64,000 bases of DNA from Hoeflea sp. (GTDB lineage Bacteria > Pseudomonadota > Alphaproteobacteria > Rhizobiales > Rhizobiaceae), in assembly GCA_020637795.1 (NCBI GenBank), contig JACKJT010000002.1, positions 744,001 through 808,000 of the forward strand. The letters run 5' to 3'. The position numbers were made by a program, and so were the translations under genes. This document shows, piece after piece, positions 25,012 to 34,416 of the stretch. Within the stretch, counting starts at the first letter, position 1. Every line of letters starts with the position of its first letter. The notes under the pieces are model-generated. The model had not been told where the DNA came from. It ran no database searches and saw nothing but the letters and a program-made list of their open reading frames with translations.

Positions 25012-25800
25012 ATGAAGCCCGAACACGCTCCCCTGATTGAAATGAAGAACATCGAGAAGCATTTCGGCTCGGTGATCGCATTGAACGGCGTCTCGCTGGA
25101 GATCTACCCCGGCGAATGCCATTGCCTCTTGGGCGACAACGGTGCGGGCAAGTCCACCTTCATCAAGACCATGTCGGGCGTGCACAAGCCGACCCGCGGC
25201 GAGATCCTGTTCGAAGGCAAGCCGATGCATTTCGAGGATCCGCGCGACGCCATCACAGCCGGAATTGCCACCGTCTACCAGGATCTCGCCATGATCCCGC
25301 TGATGTCGGTGAGCCGCAACTTCTTCATGGGCAACGAGCCCGAGAAGAAATTCGGGCCGTTCAAGCTGTTCGACCATGCCTACGCCAACGAGATCACCAT
25401 GCAGGAAATGCGCAAGATGGGGATCAACCTGCGCGGACCGGACCAGGCGGTGGGCACACTGTCGGGCGGCGAGCGGCAGACCGTGGCGATTGCAAGGGCG
25501 GTGCATTTCGGCGCCAAGGTGCTGATCCTCGACGAGCCGACCTCGGCGCTCGGCGTGCGTCAGACCGCAAACGTGCTCGCCACCATCGACAAGGTGCGCA
25601 AGGACGGCATCGCCGTCGTCTTCATCACCCACAATGTCCGCCATGCTCTGGCGGTCGGCGACCGCTTCACCGTGCTCAACCGCGGCAAGACCCTGGGAAC
25701 CGCCCAGCGCGGCCAGATCACGCCCGACGAGTTGCAGGACCTGATGGCCGGCGGTCAGGAGATGGTGGCGCTGGAAAGTTCGCTCGGCGGCACGGTCTGA
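25012..25800 (+). CDS. Sugar-type ABC transporter ATP-binding protein
   Basis: 262 residues, a single nucleotide-binding domain as in FrcA-type systems and unlike the two-domain RbsA. Walker A is LLGDNGAGKSTFIK, signature TLSGGERQTVAIARAV, Walker B KVLILDEPTSALG and the switch His in VVFITHNVRHA. It drives import by the permease encoded immediately upstream. The operon ends here, followed by a terminator. Confidence 0.94.
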   Translation: MKPEHAPLIEMKNIEKHFGSVIALNGVSLEIYPGECHCLLGDNGAGKSTFIKTMSGVHKPTRGEILFEGKPMHFEDPRDAITAGIATVYQDLAMIPLMSVSRNFFMGNEPEKKFGPFKLFDHAYANEITMQEMRKMGINLRGPDQAVGTLSGGERQTVAIARAVHFGAKVLILDEPTSALGVRQTANVLATIDKVRKDGIAVVFITHNVRHALAVGDRFTVLNRGKTLGTAQRGQITPDELQDLMAGGQEMVALESSLGGTV

Positions 25801-25829
25801 CGGCGCACCCGTTTTTCCACAGCAGCAGG

Positions 25830-25855
25830 AAGGCGCGGCTTCGGCCGCGCCTTTT
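25830..25855 (+). terminator. Rho-independent terminator
   Basis: AAGGCGCGGC, loop TTCG, GCCGCGCCTT followed by TT: a 10-bp stem closed by a stable tetraloop with a short T-run, 29 bases after the ATPase gene stop. Confidence 0.88.
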
Positions 25856-25893
25856 CGTTACAGGTCCGTTTTTGTTTCGTTATTTTCGATCTG

Positions 25894-25911
25894 CCGTCAT
25901 AAAACCGTCAC
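25894..25911 (+). promoter_or_regulatory. Pho box upstream of the phosphonate-type operon
   Basis: CCGTCATAAAACCGTCAC is two 7-base direct repeats (CCGTCAT and CCGTCAC) separated by four A-rich bases, the 11-base spacing of the PhoB box CTGTCAT-N4-CTGTCAT. A further CTGTCAT stands at 25972-25978 with only a poor partner. The site is about 140 bases before the phnD start, so phosphate starvation control through PhoB is expected. Confidence 0.72.
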
Positions 25912-26052
25912 ACGCGAGTTCGTGCCATCGCAACGCGCACCCCTTCCCTCCTGTTAATTCAAACAGATGACCTGTCATAATCGCTTGCCATTTCGCCGCT
26001 GACCCAGAATAGTCAACGCGGGAGAAACGAAATGCCAATTGGGAGGAAGATC

Positions 26053-27030
26053 ATGACCTTGAAATCACTGCTTTTGAGCACCATTGCCGGTGTTGCCCTG
26101 ACAATCGCTGCGCCGCTGGCCGCATCCGCCGCCGATTGCGAGCGCGGCACGCTGGACGAACGCTATTGCGACGTCGACGGCGACATGATCGCCGACATTC
26201 CGACCGATCCGGCCGATCAGATCGATCCGGACACGCTGATTTTCGCCTACACGCCGGTGGAAGACCCCGCCGTCTACAAGGAAGCATGGTCCGACTTCCT
26301 GACCCACCTCGACAAGGTGACCGGCAAGAAGTCGGTCTTCTTCCCGGTCCAGTCCAACGCTGCCCAGATTGAGGCCATGCGTTCGGGCCGTCTGCACATC
26401 GCCGGCTTCAACACCGGCTCCAACCCGCTCGCCGTCAACTGCGCCGGCTTCCGTCCCTTTACCATCATGGCGTCGGAAGACGGCGGCTTCGGCTACGAGA
26501 TGGAGATCATCACCTATCCCGGCTCCGGCATCGAGAAGGTCGAGGACATCAAGGGCAAGACCATGGCCTTTACCTCGGAGACCTCGAATTCCGGCTTCAA
26601 GGCCCCTTCAGCCCTGCTCAAGGCCGAGTACGGCATGGAAGCCGGCCGTGATTTCGAGCCTGCCTTCTCCGGCAAGCACGACAACTCGATCCTCGGTGTC
26701 GCCAACAAGGACTATCCGGCCGCAGCCATTGCCAACTCGGTGATGAGCCGGATGATCGAGCGTGAAGTGATCAAGGCCGACCAGGTCAAGTCGATCTACA
26801 AGTCGCAGACCTTCCCGACCACCGGCTTCGGCGTCGTCTACAACCTGAAGCCGGAACTGCAGGAAAAGATCAAGGAAGCCTTCTTCACCTTCCCCTGGGA
26901 AGGCTCGTCGCTGAAGAAGGAGTTCGAGAAGTCCAATGAAGGCCAGTTCCTGGAAATGAACTACAAGGATTTCTGGGACGTCGTGCGCAAGATCGACGCG
27001 GCCAACGGTGTTCAGTACACCTGCGGGTAA
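26053..27030 (+). CDS. phnD: Phosphate/phosphonate ABC transporter substrate-binding protein
   Basis: 325 residues from ATG 26053, which has GGAGG 6 bases before it; an in-frame ATG at 26032 with GGGAGA upstream is possible. Signal peptide about 1-26 ending PLAASA. Family marks: FAYTPVEDPAVYKEAWSDFL, TGKKSVFFPVQSNAAQIEAM, RLHIAGFNTGSNPLAVNCAG, ETSNSGFKAPSALLK, SGKHDNSILGVANKDYPAAA. It binds phosphonate, phosphate or a phosphate ester in the periplasm. The order here is D-C-E-E. No C-P lyase gene is near, so the ligand may be phosphate, as for rhizobial PhoCDET. Confidence 0.92.
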   Translation: MTLKSLLLSTIAGVALTIAAPLAASAADCERGTLDERYCDVDGDMIADIPTDPADQIDPDTLIFAYTPVEDPAVYKEAWSDFLTHLDKVTGKKSVFFPVQSNAAQIEAMRSGRLHIAGFNTGSNPLAVNCAGFRPFTIMASEDGGFGYEMEIITYPGSGIEKVEDIKGKTMAFTSETSNSGFKAPSALLKAEYGMEAGRDFEPAFSGKHDNSILGVANKDYPAAAIANSVMSRMIEREVIKADQVKSIYKSQTFPTTGFGVVYNLKPELQEKIKEAFFTFPWEGSSLKKEFEKSNEGQFLEMNYKDFWDVVRKIDAANGVQYTCG

Positions 27031-27043
27031 TCCCCTTCCCTCG

Positions 27044-27071
27044 GGCGCCGCGCTCCTGTTTGCGCGGCGCC
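27044..27071 (+). terminator. GC-rich hairpin between phnD and phnC
   Basis: GGCGCCGCGC and GCGCGGCGCC form a perfect 10-bp stem with an 8-base loop, 13 bases after the phnD stop. No T-run follows, so it more probably protects the phnD message from 3' decay or slows transcription than ends it. Confidence 0.6.
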
Positions 27072-27094
27072 TCACTGTTTCCTGACGGGGCCCC

Positions 27095-27891
<797 letters not shown>

Positions 27892-27895
<4 letters not shown>

Positions 27896-28707
27896 CCGCC
27901 GTCACGCTTGAAGCCAGGCTCGGCTCCGCCTGGAAGAAACCGCCGCTGATTTCCAACCCGGCGCTGCGCTGGGGACTGTTCATCGCGGCCGCGGTCTATC
28001 TTGTGCTGGCCATTGCCTCGATTGACGTCAACTGGGCCCGCGTCGCCGAAGGTCTGAGCCGCGGCTGGGCCTTCATCACCTCGTTCTTCAATCCCGATTT
28101 CGTCTCCCGCGGGTCCGATATCCGCGACGGCATTCTCGAAAGCGTCATCATCACCGTGGCCTCCACCGTGGTTGGCATCCTGATCTCGATTCCAATCGGG
28201 CTGGGGGCTGCACGCAACATCGCGCCCTTGCCGGTCTACCTGGTCTGCCGCGCCATCGTGGCCCTGTCGCGCGCGCTGAACGAGATCATCATCGCCATCC
28301 TGCTGGTGGCGATCTTCGGCTTCGGGCCGCTCGCGGGTTTTCTCACACTGTCGTTTGCCACCATCGGCTTCCTCGCCAAGCTTCTGGCCGAGGACATCGA
28401 GGAGATGGACAAGGTGCAGGCGGAAGCCATCCGCGCCACCGGATCGACCTGGATGCAATGGATCAATTACGGCGTCCAGCCGCAGGTGATGCCGCGGCTG
28501 ATCGGCCTGTCGATGTACCGCCTCGACATCAATTTCCGCGAATCCGCGGTGCTCGGACTGGTCGGCGCCGGCGGCATCGGCGCGACGCTCAACACCGCGT
28601 TTGACCGCTACGAGTTTGATACGGCGGCGGCGATCCTGCTGATCATCATCGTCACCGTCATGGTGCTGGAGTATCTGTCCGGCATCATCAGGGCAAAGGT
28701 GCAGTAA
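27892..28707 (+). CDS. phnE: Phosphate/phosphonate ABC transporter permease
   Basis: 271 residues with about six hydrophobic segments. PhnE-type features are DGILESVIITVASTVVGILI, ARNIAPLPVYLVCRAIVAL, SRALNEIIIAILLVAIFGFG, the EAA loop around EAIRATGSTWMQWINYGV, and NFRESAVLGLVGAGGIGATL. It pairs with the second permease to make the membrane channel. Its TAA stop shares a base with the next ATG. Confidence 0.93.
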
Positions 28708-29525
28708 TGCCGGTATCAACCAACGCCAACGGCGCGAAGATCTGGCAGCTGCGCAACCGCAACCAGACGCTTGCGCGCTGGGCCGCCTACCTGGCCGGCG
28801 TCGCAATCTTCATGTGGTGCTGGCAGCGCATTTCCGAAGCCACCACCTGGTTCTTCGTCTGGGATGCGCCGCGCATTGCCGCCGACATCGGCAGCCGCGC
28901 CATGCCGCCGCGCTGGTCCTACATGGACAAGCTGTGGGGTCCGCTCTGGGACACGCTCAACATGGCGACGCTGGGCACCCTGCTCGCACTTGTGATGGCG
29001 GTGCCGGTGGCCTTTCTGGCAGCGCGCAACACCACGCCCAGCGCCGTGTTCATCCGTCCGGTGGCGCTGTTCATCATCGTTGCCACCCGCTCGATCAATT
29101 CGCTGATCTGGGCGCTGCTGCTGGTCGCCGTCATCGGCCCCGGCGTCTTTGCCGGGCTGCTCGCCATCGCCTTCCGCTCGATCGGTTTCTGCGCAAAGCT
29201 GCTCTACGAGGCTATCGAGGAGATCGACCCCACCCAGGTCGAGGCGATCACCGCCACCGGCGCCAGCCGCTGGCAGGTGATGGCCTACGGCATCGTGCCG
29301 CAGATCATGCCCGCCTTCGCCGGCATCAGCGTCTTCCGCTGGGATATCAACATCCGCGAATCCACCGTTCTGGGCCTCGTCGGCGCCGGCGGCATCGGCC
29401 TGCAACTTCAGTCCTCGCTCAACACGCTGGCCTGGCCGCAGGTAACGCTGATCCTGATTGTCATCCTGGCTGCCGTCGTGATAGGCGAATGGGTCTCGGC
29501 CAAGGTGCGTGGAGCCATCATTTGA
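28707..29525 (+). CDS. phnE: Phosphate/phosphonate ABC transporter permease, second subunit
   Basis: 272 residues, homologous to the preceding permease: DTLNMATLGTLLALVMAVPV, LAARNTTPSAVFIRPVALFI, ATRSINSLIWALLLVAVIGP, EAITATGASRWQVMAYGI and NIRESTVLGLVGAGGIGLQL. Two PhnE-type permeases in tandem is the PhoE/PhoT arrangement of rhizobia. Its stop codon overlaps a TTG start of the HAD gene. Confidence 0.93.
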   Translation: MPVSTNANGAKIWQLRNRNQTLARWAAYLAGVAIFMWCWQRISEATTWFFVWDAPRIAADIGSRAMPPRWSYMDKLWGPLWDTLNMATLGTLLALVMAVPVAFLAARNTTPSAVFIRPVALFIIVATRSINSLIWALLLVAVIGPGVFAGLLAIAFRSIGFCAKLLYEAIEEIDPTQVEAITATGASRWQVMAYGIVPQIMPAFAGISVFRWDINIRESTVLGLVGAGGIGLQLQSSLNTLAWPQVTLILIVILAAVVIGEWVSAKVRGAII

Positions 29526-30445
29526 GTACCGGATCAGAGGTCATCAGGGACCAGGGCGCCGAGTGGGCCTTCCGGGAATATGAATCCGTGCGCCACCGCC
29601 TGCCGGCAGTGCGTCGACAGGCAGAGTTCGTCCGGGCCGAAAACCTCGATGACATCGCCGAGCAGTTCGACGTGTTCCTGCTCGACGCCTTCGGCGTGCT
29701 CAACATCGGCGAGACGGCGATCCCCGGCGTGGTCGATCGCGTCAACGGACTGCGTGCGCGCGGCAAGCAGGTGATGGTCGTCACCAATGCCGCCGGCTAT
29801 CCCTCCTCCGTGCTCCATGCCCGCTACCAGCGCCTGGGCTACAGCTTCGGCACGGACGACGTGGTCTCGAGCCGCATGGCCCTGCTCCGGGGACTTGAAA
29901 CCCATCCGGAGCTGAAATGGGGCATGGCGGCGCAGCCGAGATTCGGCCGCGAGGAACTGCCCGACGGCGCGCATTTTCTCGAGGACGACGCGTCCGCCTA
30001 TGCCCGGGCCGAAGGGGTGCTGATGTTCGGCGCATCGGCCTGGGGCGAACCGCGCCAGGCGCTGCTCGAACAGGCCATCAAGGACAACCCCCGCCAGGTG
30101 CTGGTCGGCAATCCCGACCTGGTGGCGCCGGTGGAGAGCGGCCTGTCGCGCGAGCCGGGCCATTACGCCCATCGCCTCGCCAACGCCACCGGCATCAAGC
30201 CGGTGTTCTTCGGCAAGCCGTTCCCGGCCATCTTCGACATGGCCCGCGAGCGCATCCGCCCCGGCGTCCCCGACGAGCGGGTGCTGATGGTCGGCGACAC
30301 GCTGCACACCGACATTCTCGGCGGCAACGCGGCCGGCTTCCGCACCGCCCTGATTGCGGGCTACGGTTTCTTCGATGGCGAGGATCCCGCCTCGGCAATC
30401 ACTGAGTCCGGCATCGTTCCCGACTTCATTCTCGACCGGCCGTAA
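29522..30445 (+). CDS. HAD superfamily (class IIA, NagD-like) phosphatase
   Basis: 307 residues if TTG 29522 is used; it overlaps the permease stop (TTGA), giving tight coupling. HAD motifs are in order: motif I FLLDAFGVLNIG (the second acidic residue is replaced by Phe, as in this subfamily), motif II VTNAAGYP, the Lys of motif III in FFGKPFPAIFD, motif IV MVGDTLHTDILGGNAAG. It should remove phosphate from a small organic phosphate in the cytoplasm. Being in a Pho-controlled operon, it may release phosphate from the imported compound. Confidence 0.87.
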   Translation: MSTGSEVIRDQGAEWAFREYESVRHRLPAVRRQAEFVRAENLDDIAEQFDVFLLDAFGVLNIGETAIPGVVDRVNGLRARGKQVMVVTNAAGYPSSVLHARYQRLGYSFGTDDVVSSRMALLRGLETHPELKWGMAAQPRFGREELPDGAHFLEDDASAYARAEGVLMFGASAWGEPRQALLEQAIKDNPRQVLVGNPDLVAPVESGLSREPGHYAHRLANATGIKPVFFGKPFPAIFDMARERIRPGVPDERVLMVGDTLHTDILGGNAAGFRTALIAGYGFFDGEDPASAITESGIVPDFILDRP

Positions 30446-30503
30446 TGCAGCCGTTGCTTTCCACCGGCATCGCAATCCGATTTCAATCGTTTTGCATCCG
30501 GCC

Positions 30504-30517
30504 TTGACGCACATCAA
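30504..30517. promoter_or_regulatory. FNR/FixK-like box upstream of ppsA
   Basis: TTGACGCACATCAA fits TTGA-N6-TCAA, the consensus of FNR, FnrL and FixK; the outer bases extend the symmetry to CCTTGA-N6-TCAAGG. It lies 71 bases before the ppsA start. Confidence 0.6.
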
Positions 30518-30588
30518 GGCAGCCCGGATTCCCGGTTCTATAGTTGTCTCTCGTTCTGACTGTTTCAATCAGCCTCCGGGAGAGCCGC

Positions 30589-32979
30589 ATGTCCGCAGCC
30601 AACAAAAATGTCATCTGGTTTGAAGATCTGTCGCGCGGCGATGTCGGCCTGGTGGGCGGCAAGAACTCGTCACTGGGCGAAATGGTGCAGCAGCTGGGAA
30701 AGAAGGGCATCGACGTGCCGCCCGGCTTCGCCACCACGTCCGACGCCTTCCGCGCCTTCATCAAGGCCAACAACCTCAACCAGGTGATCGCCGACGCGAT
30801 GGACATGCTCGAAAGCGGCAAGCGCACGCTCGCCGAAACCGGCACGGCGGTCCGCGCCGCAATCGTCGCCGGCGACTGGCCCGACGATATCCGCGAGGCG
30901 ATCCTGTCGGCCTACCGCGAATTGTCCGAACGCACCGGCAACAAGGAACTCTCGGTCGCCGTCCGCTCGTCCGCCACCGCCGAAGACCTGCCCGACGCCA
31001 GCTTCGCCGGCCAGCAGGAAACCTTTCTCAACGTCCGCGGCGAAGCCGCGCTGCTGTCGACCTGCCGGCGCTGCTACGCCTCGCTGTTCACCGACCGGGC
31101 GATCACCTACCGCAAGATCCAGGGCTTTGATCACAACCAGGTGGCGCTGTCGATCGGCGTGCAGCTGATGGTCCGCTCCGACATCGGCGGTTCCGGCGTG
31201 ATGTTCTCGATCGACACCGAATCCGGCTTTGACAAGGTGGTGCTGATCAACGCCGCCTGGGGCTTGGGCGAGAACGTCGTCCAGGGGGCCGTGACGCCTG
31301 ACGAGTACGAGGTCTTCAAGCCGCTGCTCGACACCCCCGGCCTCAAGCCGATCGTCGAGAAGACCTGCGGCGCCAAGGAGATCAAGATGATCTACGCAGG
31401 CGCCGAAGGCGGCGAAACGAAGAATGTGCCGACCTCGAAGGCCGAGCGCGGAGCCTACGTGCTCTCGGATGAGGAAATCCTCAACCTCGCCCGCCAGGCG
31501 TTGACCATCGAGAAGCATTACGGCCAAGCCATGGACATGGAATGGGCCAAGGATGGCGAGACCGGCAAGCTCTACATCGTCCAGGCCCGGCCCGAGACGG
31601 TGCAGTCGCGCGTCGATGTGACGGCGCTCAAATCCTACACCATCAAGAAGACCGGCAAGACCCTGCTCACCGGTCTTTCCGTCGGCGCCGCCGTCCGCGC
31701 CGGACGCGTCTGCCTGATCGAGAGCGTCAAGGACATCGACAAGTTTGTCGACGGCTCGATCCTGGTGACGTCGACCACCGACCCCGACTGGGTGCCGATC
31801 ATGAAGCGCGCCACCGCGATCATCACCGATCACGGCGGCCGCACCTCGCACGCTGCCATCGTCAGCCGCGAACTCGGGCTCCCGGCGATCGTCGGTACCG
31901 GCAACGCCACACACATCCTGCATGACCAGCAGGAAGTCACCATCTCCTGCGCCGGCGGCGAGGAAGGCGCGGTCTACGAGGGCATCGCCGAATACGAGGT
32001 CACCGACGTCCATCTGGACCACGTGCCGCAGACCAGGACCCGCATCATGCTCAATCTTGCGGATCCTTCGGCGGCGTTCCGCTGGTGGCGTCTGCCCGCC
32101 GACGGCGTCGGCCTTGCGCGCATGGAGTTCGTGGTCAATTCCGCCGTCAAGGTGCACCCGATGGCGCTGGTCAATTTCGATACGCTGAAGGACGAAGCCG
32201 CCAAGGCCGAGATCGCCGAGCTGACACGCCGTTATGACAACAAGGGCGACTATTTCGTCGAGACCCTGGCCCGCGGCCTCTCCCGCATCGCCGCCGTCGC
32301 CTATCCGAAACCGGTGATCGTGCGGATGAGCGATTTCAAGACCAATGAATATGCCGAGCTGCTCGGCGGTCGCGCCTTTGAGCCGAAGGAAGAAAACCCG
32401 ATGATCGGCTTCCGCGGCGCCTCACGCTATTACTCCGACGCCTACCGCGACGGCTTCGCGCTCGAATGCAGGGCGATCAAGATGCTGCGCGAGGAAATGG
32501 GCTTCGACAATGTCGTGGTCATGATCCCGTTCTGCCGCTCCCCCGACGAGGCCGACAAGGTGCTTGGCGTGATGGCCGACAACGGCCTCAAGCGCGGCGA
32601 GAACGGGCTGCAAGTCTACGTCATGGGCGAAATCCCCTCCAACGTCATCCGCGCCAGCGAATTCGCCACCCGCTTCGACGGCTTCTCCATCGGCTCGAAC
32701 GACCTCACCCAGCTCACCCTCGGCGTCGACCGGGATTCGGGCGAACTGGCAAACCTGTTCAGCGAGGCTGATCCCGCGGTGATCTGGATGATCGAGACAT
32801 TGATCGCCCGCGCCCATGAGGCGGGTGCGAAAGTCGGGCTCTGCGGCCAGGCGCCATCCAACAACCCGGCCTTCGCCAAGCTGCTGGTGCAGGCGGGCAT
32901 CGACACCATCTCGGTGACGCCCGACAGTTTCGTCGCGGTCAAGACCAACGTCGCGGAGGCGGAAAAAGCCGGACAATAA
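30589..32979 (+). CDS. ppsA: Phosphoenolpyruvate synthase
   Basis: 796 residues from ATG 30589, the usual length of PpsA. The N-terminal ATP-grasp domain begins VGLVGGKNSSLGEMVQQL and includes VAVRSSATAEDLPDASFAGQ and TLLT-type VQARPETVQS. The central swivelling domain has the phosphohistidine in TDHGGRTSHAAIVSRELG. The C-terminal barrel has MIGFRGASRYYSDAYRDGFA and IGSNDLTQLTLGVDRDS. It makes PEP from pyruvate, ATP and water for gluconeogenesis. A FNR-like box upstream suggests low-oxygen control. Confidence 0.96.
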   Translation: MSAANKNVIWFEDLSRGDVGLVGGKNSSLGEMVQQLGKKGIDVPPGFATTSDAFRAFIKANNLNQVIADAMDMLESGKRTLAETGTAVRAAIVAGDWPDDIREAILSAYRELSERTGNKELSVAVRSSATAEDLPDASFAGQQETFLNVRGEAALLSTCRRCYASLFTDRAITYRKIQGFDHNQVALSIGVQLMVRSDIGGSGVMFSIDTESGFDKVVLINAAWGLGENVVQGAVTPDEYEVFKPLLDTPGLKPIVEKTCGAKEIKMIYAGAEGGETKNVPTSKAERGAYVLSDEEILNLARQALTIEKHYGQAMDMEWAKDGETGKLYIVQARPETVQSRVDVTALKSYTIKKTGKTLLTGLSVGAAVRAGRVCLIESVKDIDKFVDGSILVTSTTDPDWVPIMKRATAIITDHGGRTSHAAIVSRELGLPAIVGTGNATHILHDQQEVTISCAGGEEGAVYEGIAEYEVTDVHLDHVPQTRTRIMLNLADPSAAFRWWRLPADGVGLARMEFVVNSAVKVHPMALVNFDTLKDEAAKAEIAELTRRYDNKGDYFVETLARGLSRIAAVAYPKPVIVRMSDFKTNEYAELLGGRAFEPKEENPMIGFRGASRYYSDAYRDGFALECRAIKMLREEMGFDNVVVMIPFCRSPDEADKVLGVMADNGLKRGENGLQVYVMGEIPSNVIRASEFATRFDGFSIGSNDLTQLTLGVDRDSGELANLFSEADPAVIWMIETLIARAHEAGAKVGLCGQAPSNNPAFAKLLVQAGIDTISVTPDSFVAVKTNVAEAEKAGQ

Positions 32980-33041
32980 ACCGGCCATTCCGCCCTGCCA
33001 TGGATTGAAACCCCCTGCCCGCCTGTGTGATGGTCCGCCCC

Positions 33042-33989
33042 ATGTCCGACATCCTGACCATCACGCTCAACCCTGCTCTTGACGTGGCGACGTCCGTGGA
33101 AGCGGTCGTGCCCGGCCCCAAACTGCGCTGCGCCGAACCGCGCTACGACCCCGGCGGTGGCGGCGTCAATGTCTCCCGGGCGCTGCTGCGGCTTGAGGGA
33201 AGCTCGCAGGCCTTTGTCGCCTTTGGCGGCGAAACCGGCAGCATGTCGTTGTCGATGCTCAAGGCGGAAGGCATCGGCGTCGTCCACTTCCCCACTGCCG
33301 GCAACACGCGGCAGTCCTTCGCCATTGTCGACGAGAGCACGGGCCAGCAGTTCCGGTTTCAACTGCCCGGCCCGGTCTGGCAGCCGGACCAGACCGAGCG
33401 GATGCTGGCAGCGCTCGAACCGCATCTCGCCAAAGGCCGCATTGCCGTGATGTCGGGCAGCCTGCCACCGGGCGTACCGGCCGGCATCGCCTCGACCGTC
33501 AACCGGATGGTGATCGACAAGGGCGCGCGACTGTTCCTCGACACCTCGGGCGAGGCGCTCAGCACCGCTGCCGTCAATCCCGGTCCACCCTTTGCGCTGC
33601 TCAGGATGGACGGCGCCGAAGCCTCCGAGGTATCGGGCCAAAGCTTCGACACCCCCGCGGAACTCGCCGATTACGGCGCGGAGCTGATCGCAAAAGGCGC
33701 CGCCGAACGGCTGGTCATGTCGATGGGCGCCATCGGCACGGTGGGCGTGTCGGCGGAAGAACGCTTCTTCTGCCGCCCGCCGAAGATCGAGACGCTGAGC
33801 GCGGTCGGCGCCGGCGACAGCATGGTCGCGGCCATCACGCTCGAACTGTCGCGCGGCGGCAGCTTCCGCGACGCCGTCCGCCACGGCGTCGCCGCCGCCG
33901 GCTCGGCCGTGATGACGCCCGCGACCCAGCTTTGCGCGAAGGCAACGGCGGAGGAGATCTTGGGGCGGGTGGTGACGGAGGTGATTTGA
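33042..33989 (+). CDS. 1-Phosphofructokinase family (PfkB) hexose kinase
   Basis: 315 residues from ATG 33042 (MSDILTITLNPALDVATSVE); earlier in-frame GTG and ATG codons at 33027 and 33030 are possible. PfkB signatures: the N-terminal NPALD, PGGGGVNVSRALLRLEG and the catalytic SAVGAGDSMVAAITLELSRG. Relatives phosphorylate fructose 1-phosphate, fructose 6-phosphate or tagatose 6-phosphate. It follows ppsA by 62 bases on the same strand and may be co-transcribed. Confidence 0.9.
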   Translation: MSDILTITLNPALDVATSVEAVVPGPKLRCAEPRYDPGGGGVNVSRALLRLEGSSQAFVAFGGETGSMSLSMLKAEGIGVVHFPTAGNTRQSFAIVDESTGQQFRFQLPGPVWQPDQTERMLAALEPHLAKGRIAVMSGSLPPGVPAGIASTVNRMVIDKGARLFLDTSGEALSTAAVNPGPPFALLRMDGAEASEVSGQSFDTPAELADYGAELIAKGAAERLVMSMGAIGTVGVSAEERFFCRPPKIETLSAVGAGDSMVAAITLELSRGGSFRDAVRHGVAAAGSAVMTPATQLCAKATAEEILGRVVTEVI

Positions 33990-34416
33990 GCCTAGAGGCG
34001 GCTGTTTATCCTATTAACTGCCGGAACCAAGTTCGTGCTCGGCGAGAATTTCTTCCGAGTATTCGAGAGCATCCGAAAACAATCGAATATCTCCTTCATT
34101 TATCTCGTGGTATTGTATATTTCCCGGATATGAGAATTTGAGAATGACAGAGGGCTTCGGCCTGCCACAAACGAATGCAACCACACCATCCTTCAGGATA
34201 AATGACTTAATAATCTTTTTTCGAAAAAGAAAAACCCGATCGAGAATGCTTGGTTTTCGTTGTCGAAAACGCGGCATCGTTGATGTTAGCCCCTACAAAA
34301 ATCCATACACGTCGACCAACCCGCATGCTGGCTGCCTTCCAACAAAATTCACGCAAAGCGTGCATTGTCAAGGCTCCGCATCACCCGCGGCCACCAAAAC
34401 AAACGTAAACCCTGCC
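33990..34416. other. AT-rich interval between the kinase and ldh
   Basis: About 430 bases clearly lower in GC than everything around it (for example TTAATAATCTTTTTTCGAAA near 34210). It contains one weak open frame on the minus strand (34014-34277) and no recognisable mobile element, tRNA or repeat. It may be an acquired scrap or a decayed gene. Confidence 0.55.
34014..34277 (-). CDS. Doubtful hypothetical protein in the AT-rich interval
   Basis: 87 codons. The translation looks protein-like in its C-terminal half (ILKDGVVAFVCGRPKPSVIL, then YHEINEGDIRLFSDALEYSE), with alternating hydrophobic strands and a final acidic helix. No ribosome site precedes the ATG and no family is recognisable. 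It could be a genuine acquired gene, a truncated remnant, or chance. Confidence 0.3.
   Translation of the reverse strand: MPRFRQRKPSILDRVFLFRKKIIKSFILKDGVVAFVCGRPKPSVILKFSYPGNIQYHEINEGDIRLFSDALEYSEEILAEHELGSGS

Noticed and set aside
25972..25991. Second Pho box upstream of phnD
   Set aside because: Only one good CTGTCAT half is present; the partner at the right distance is poor.
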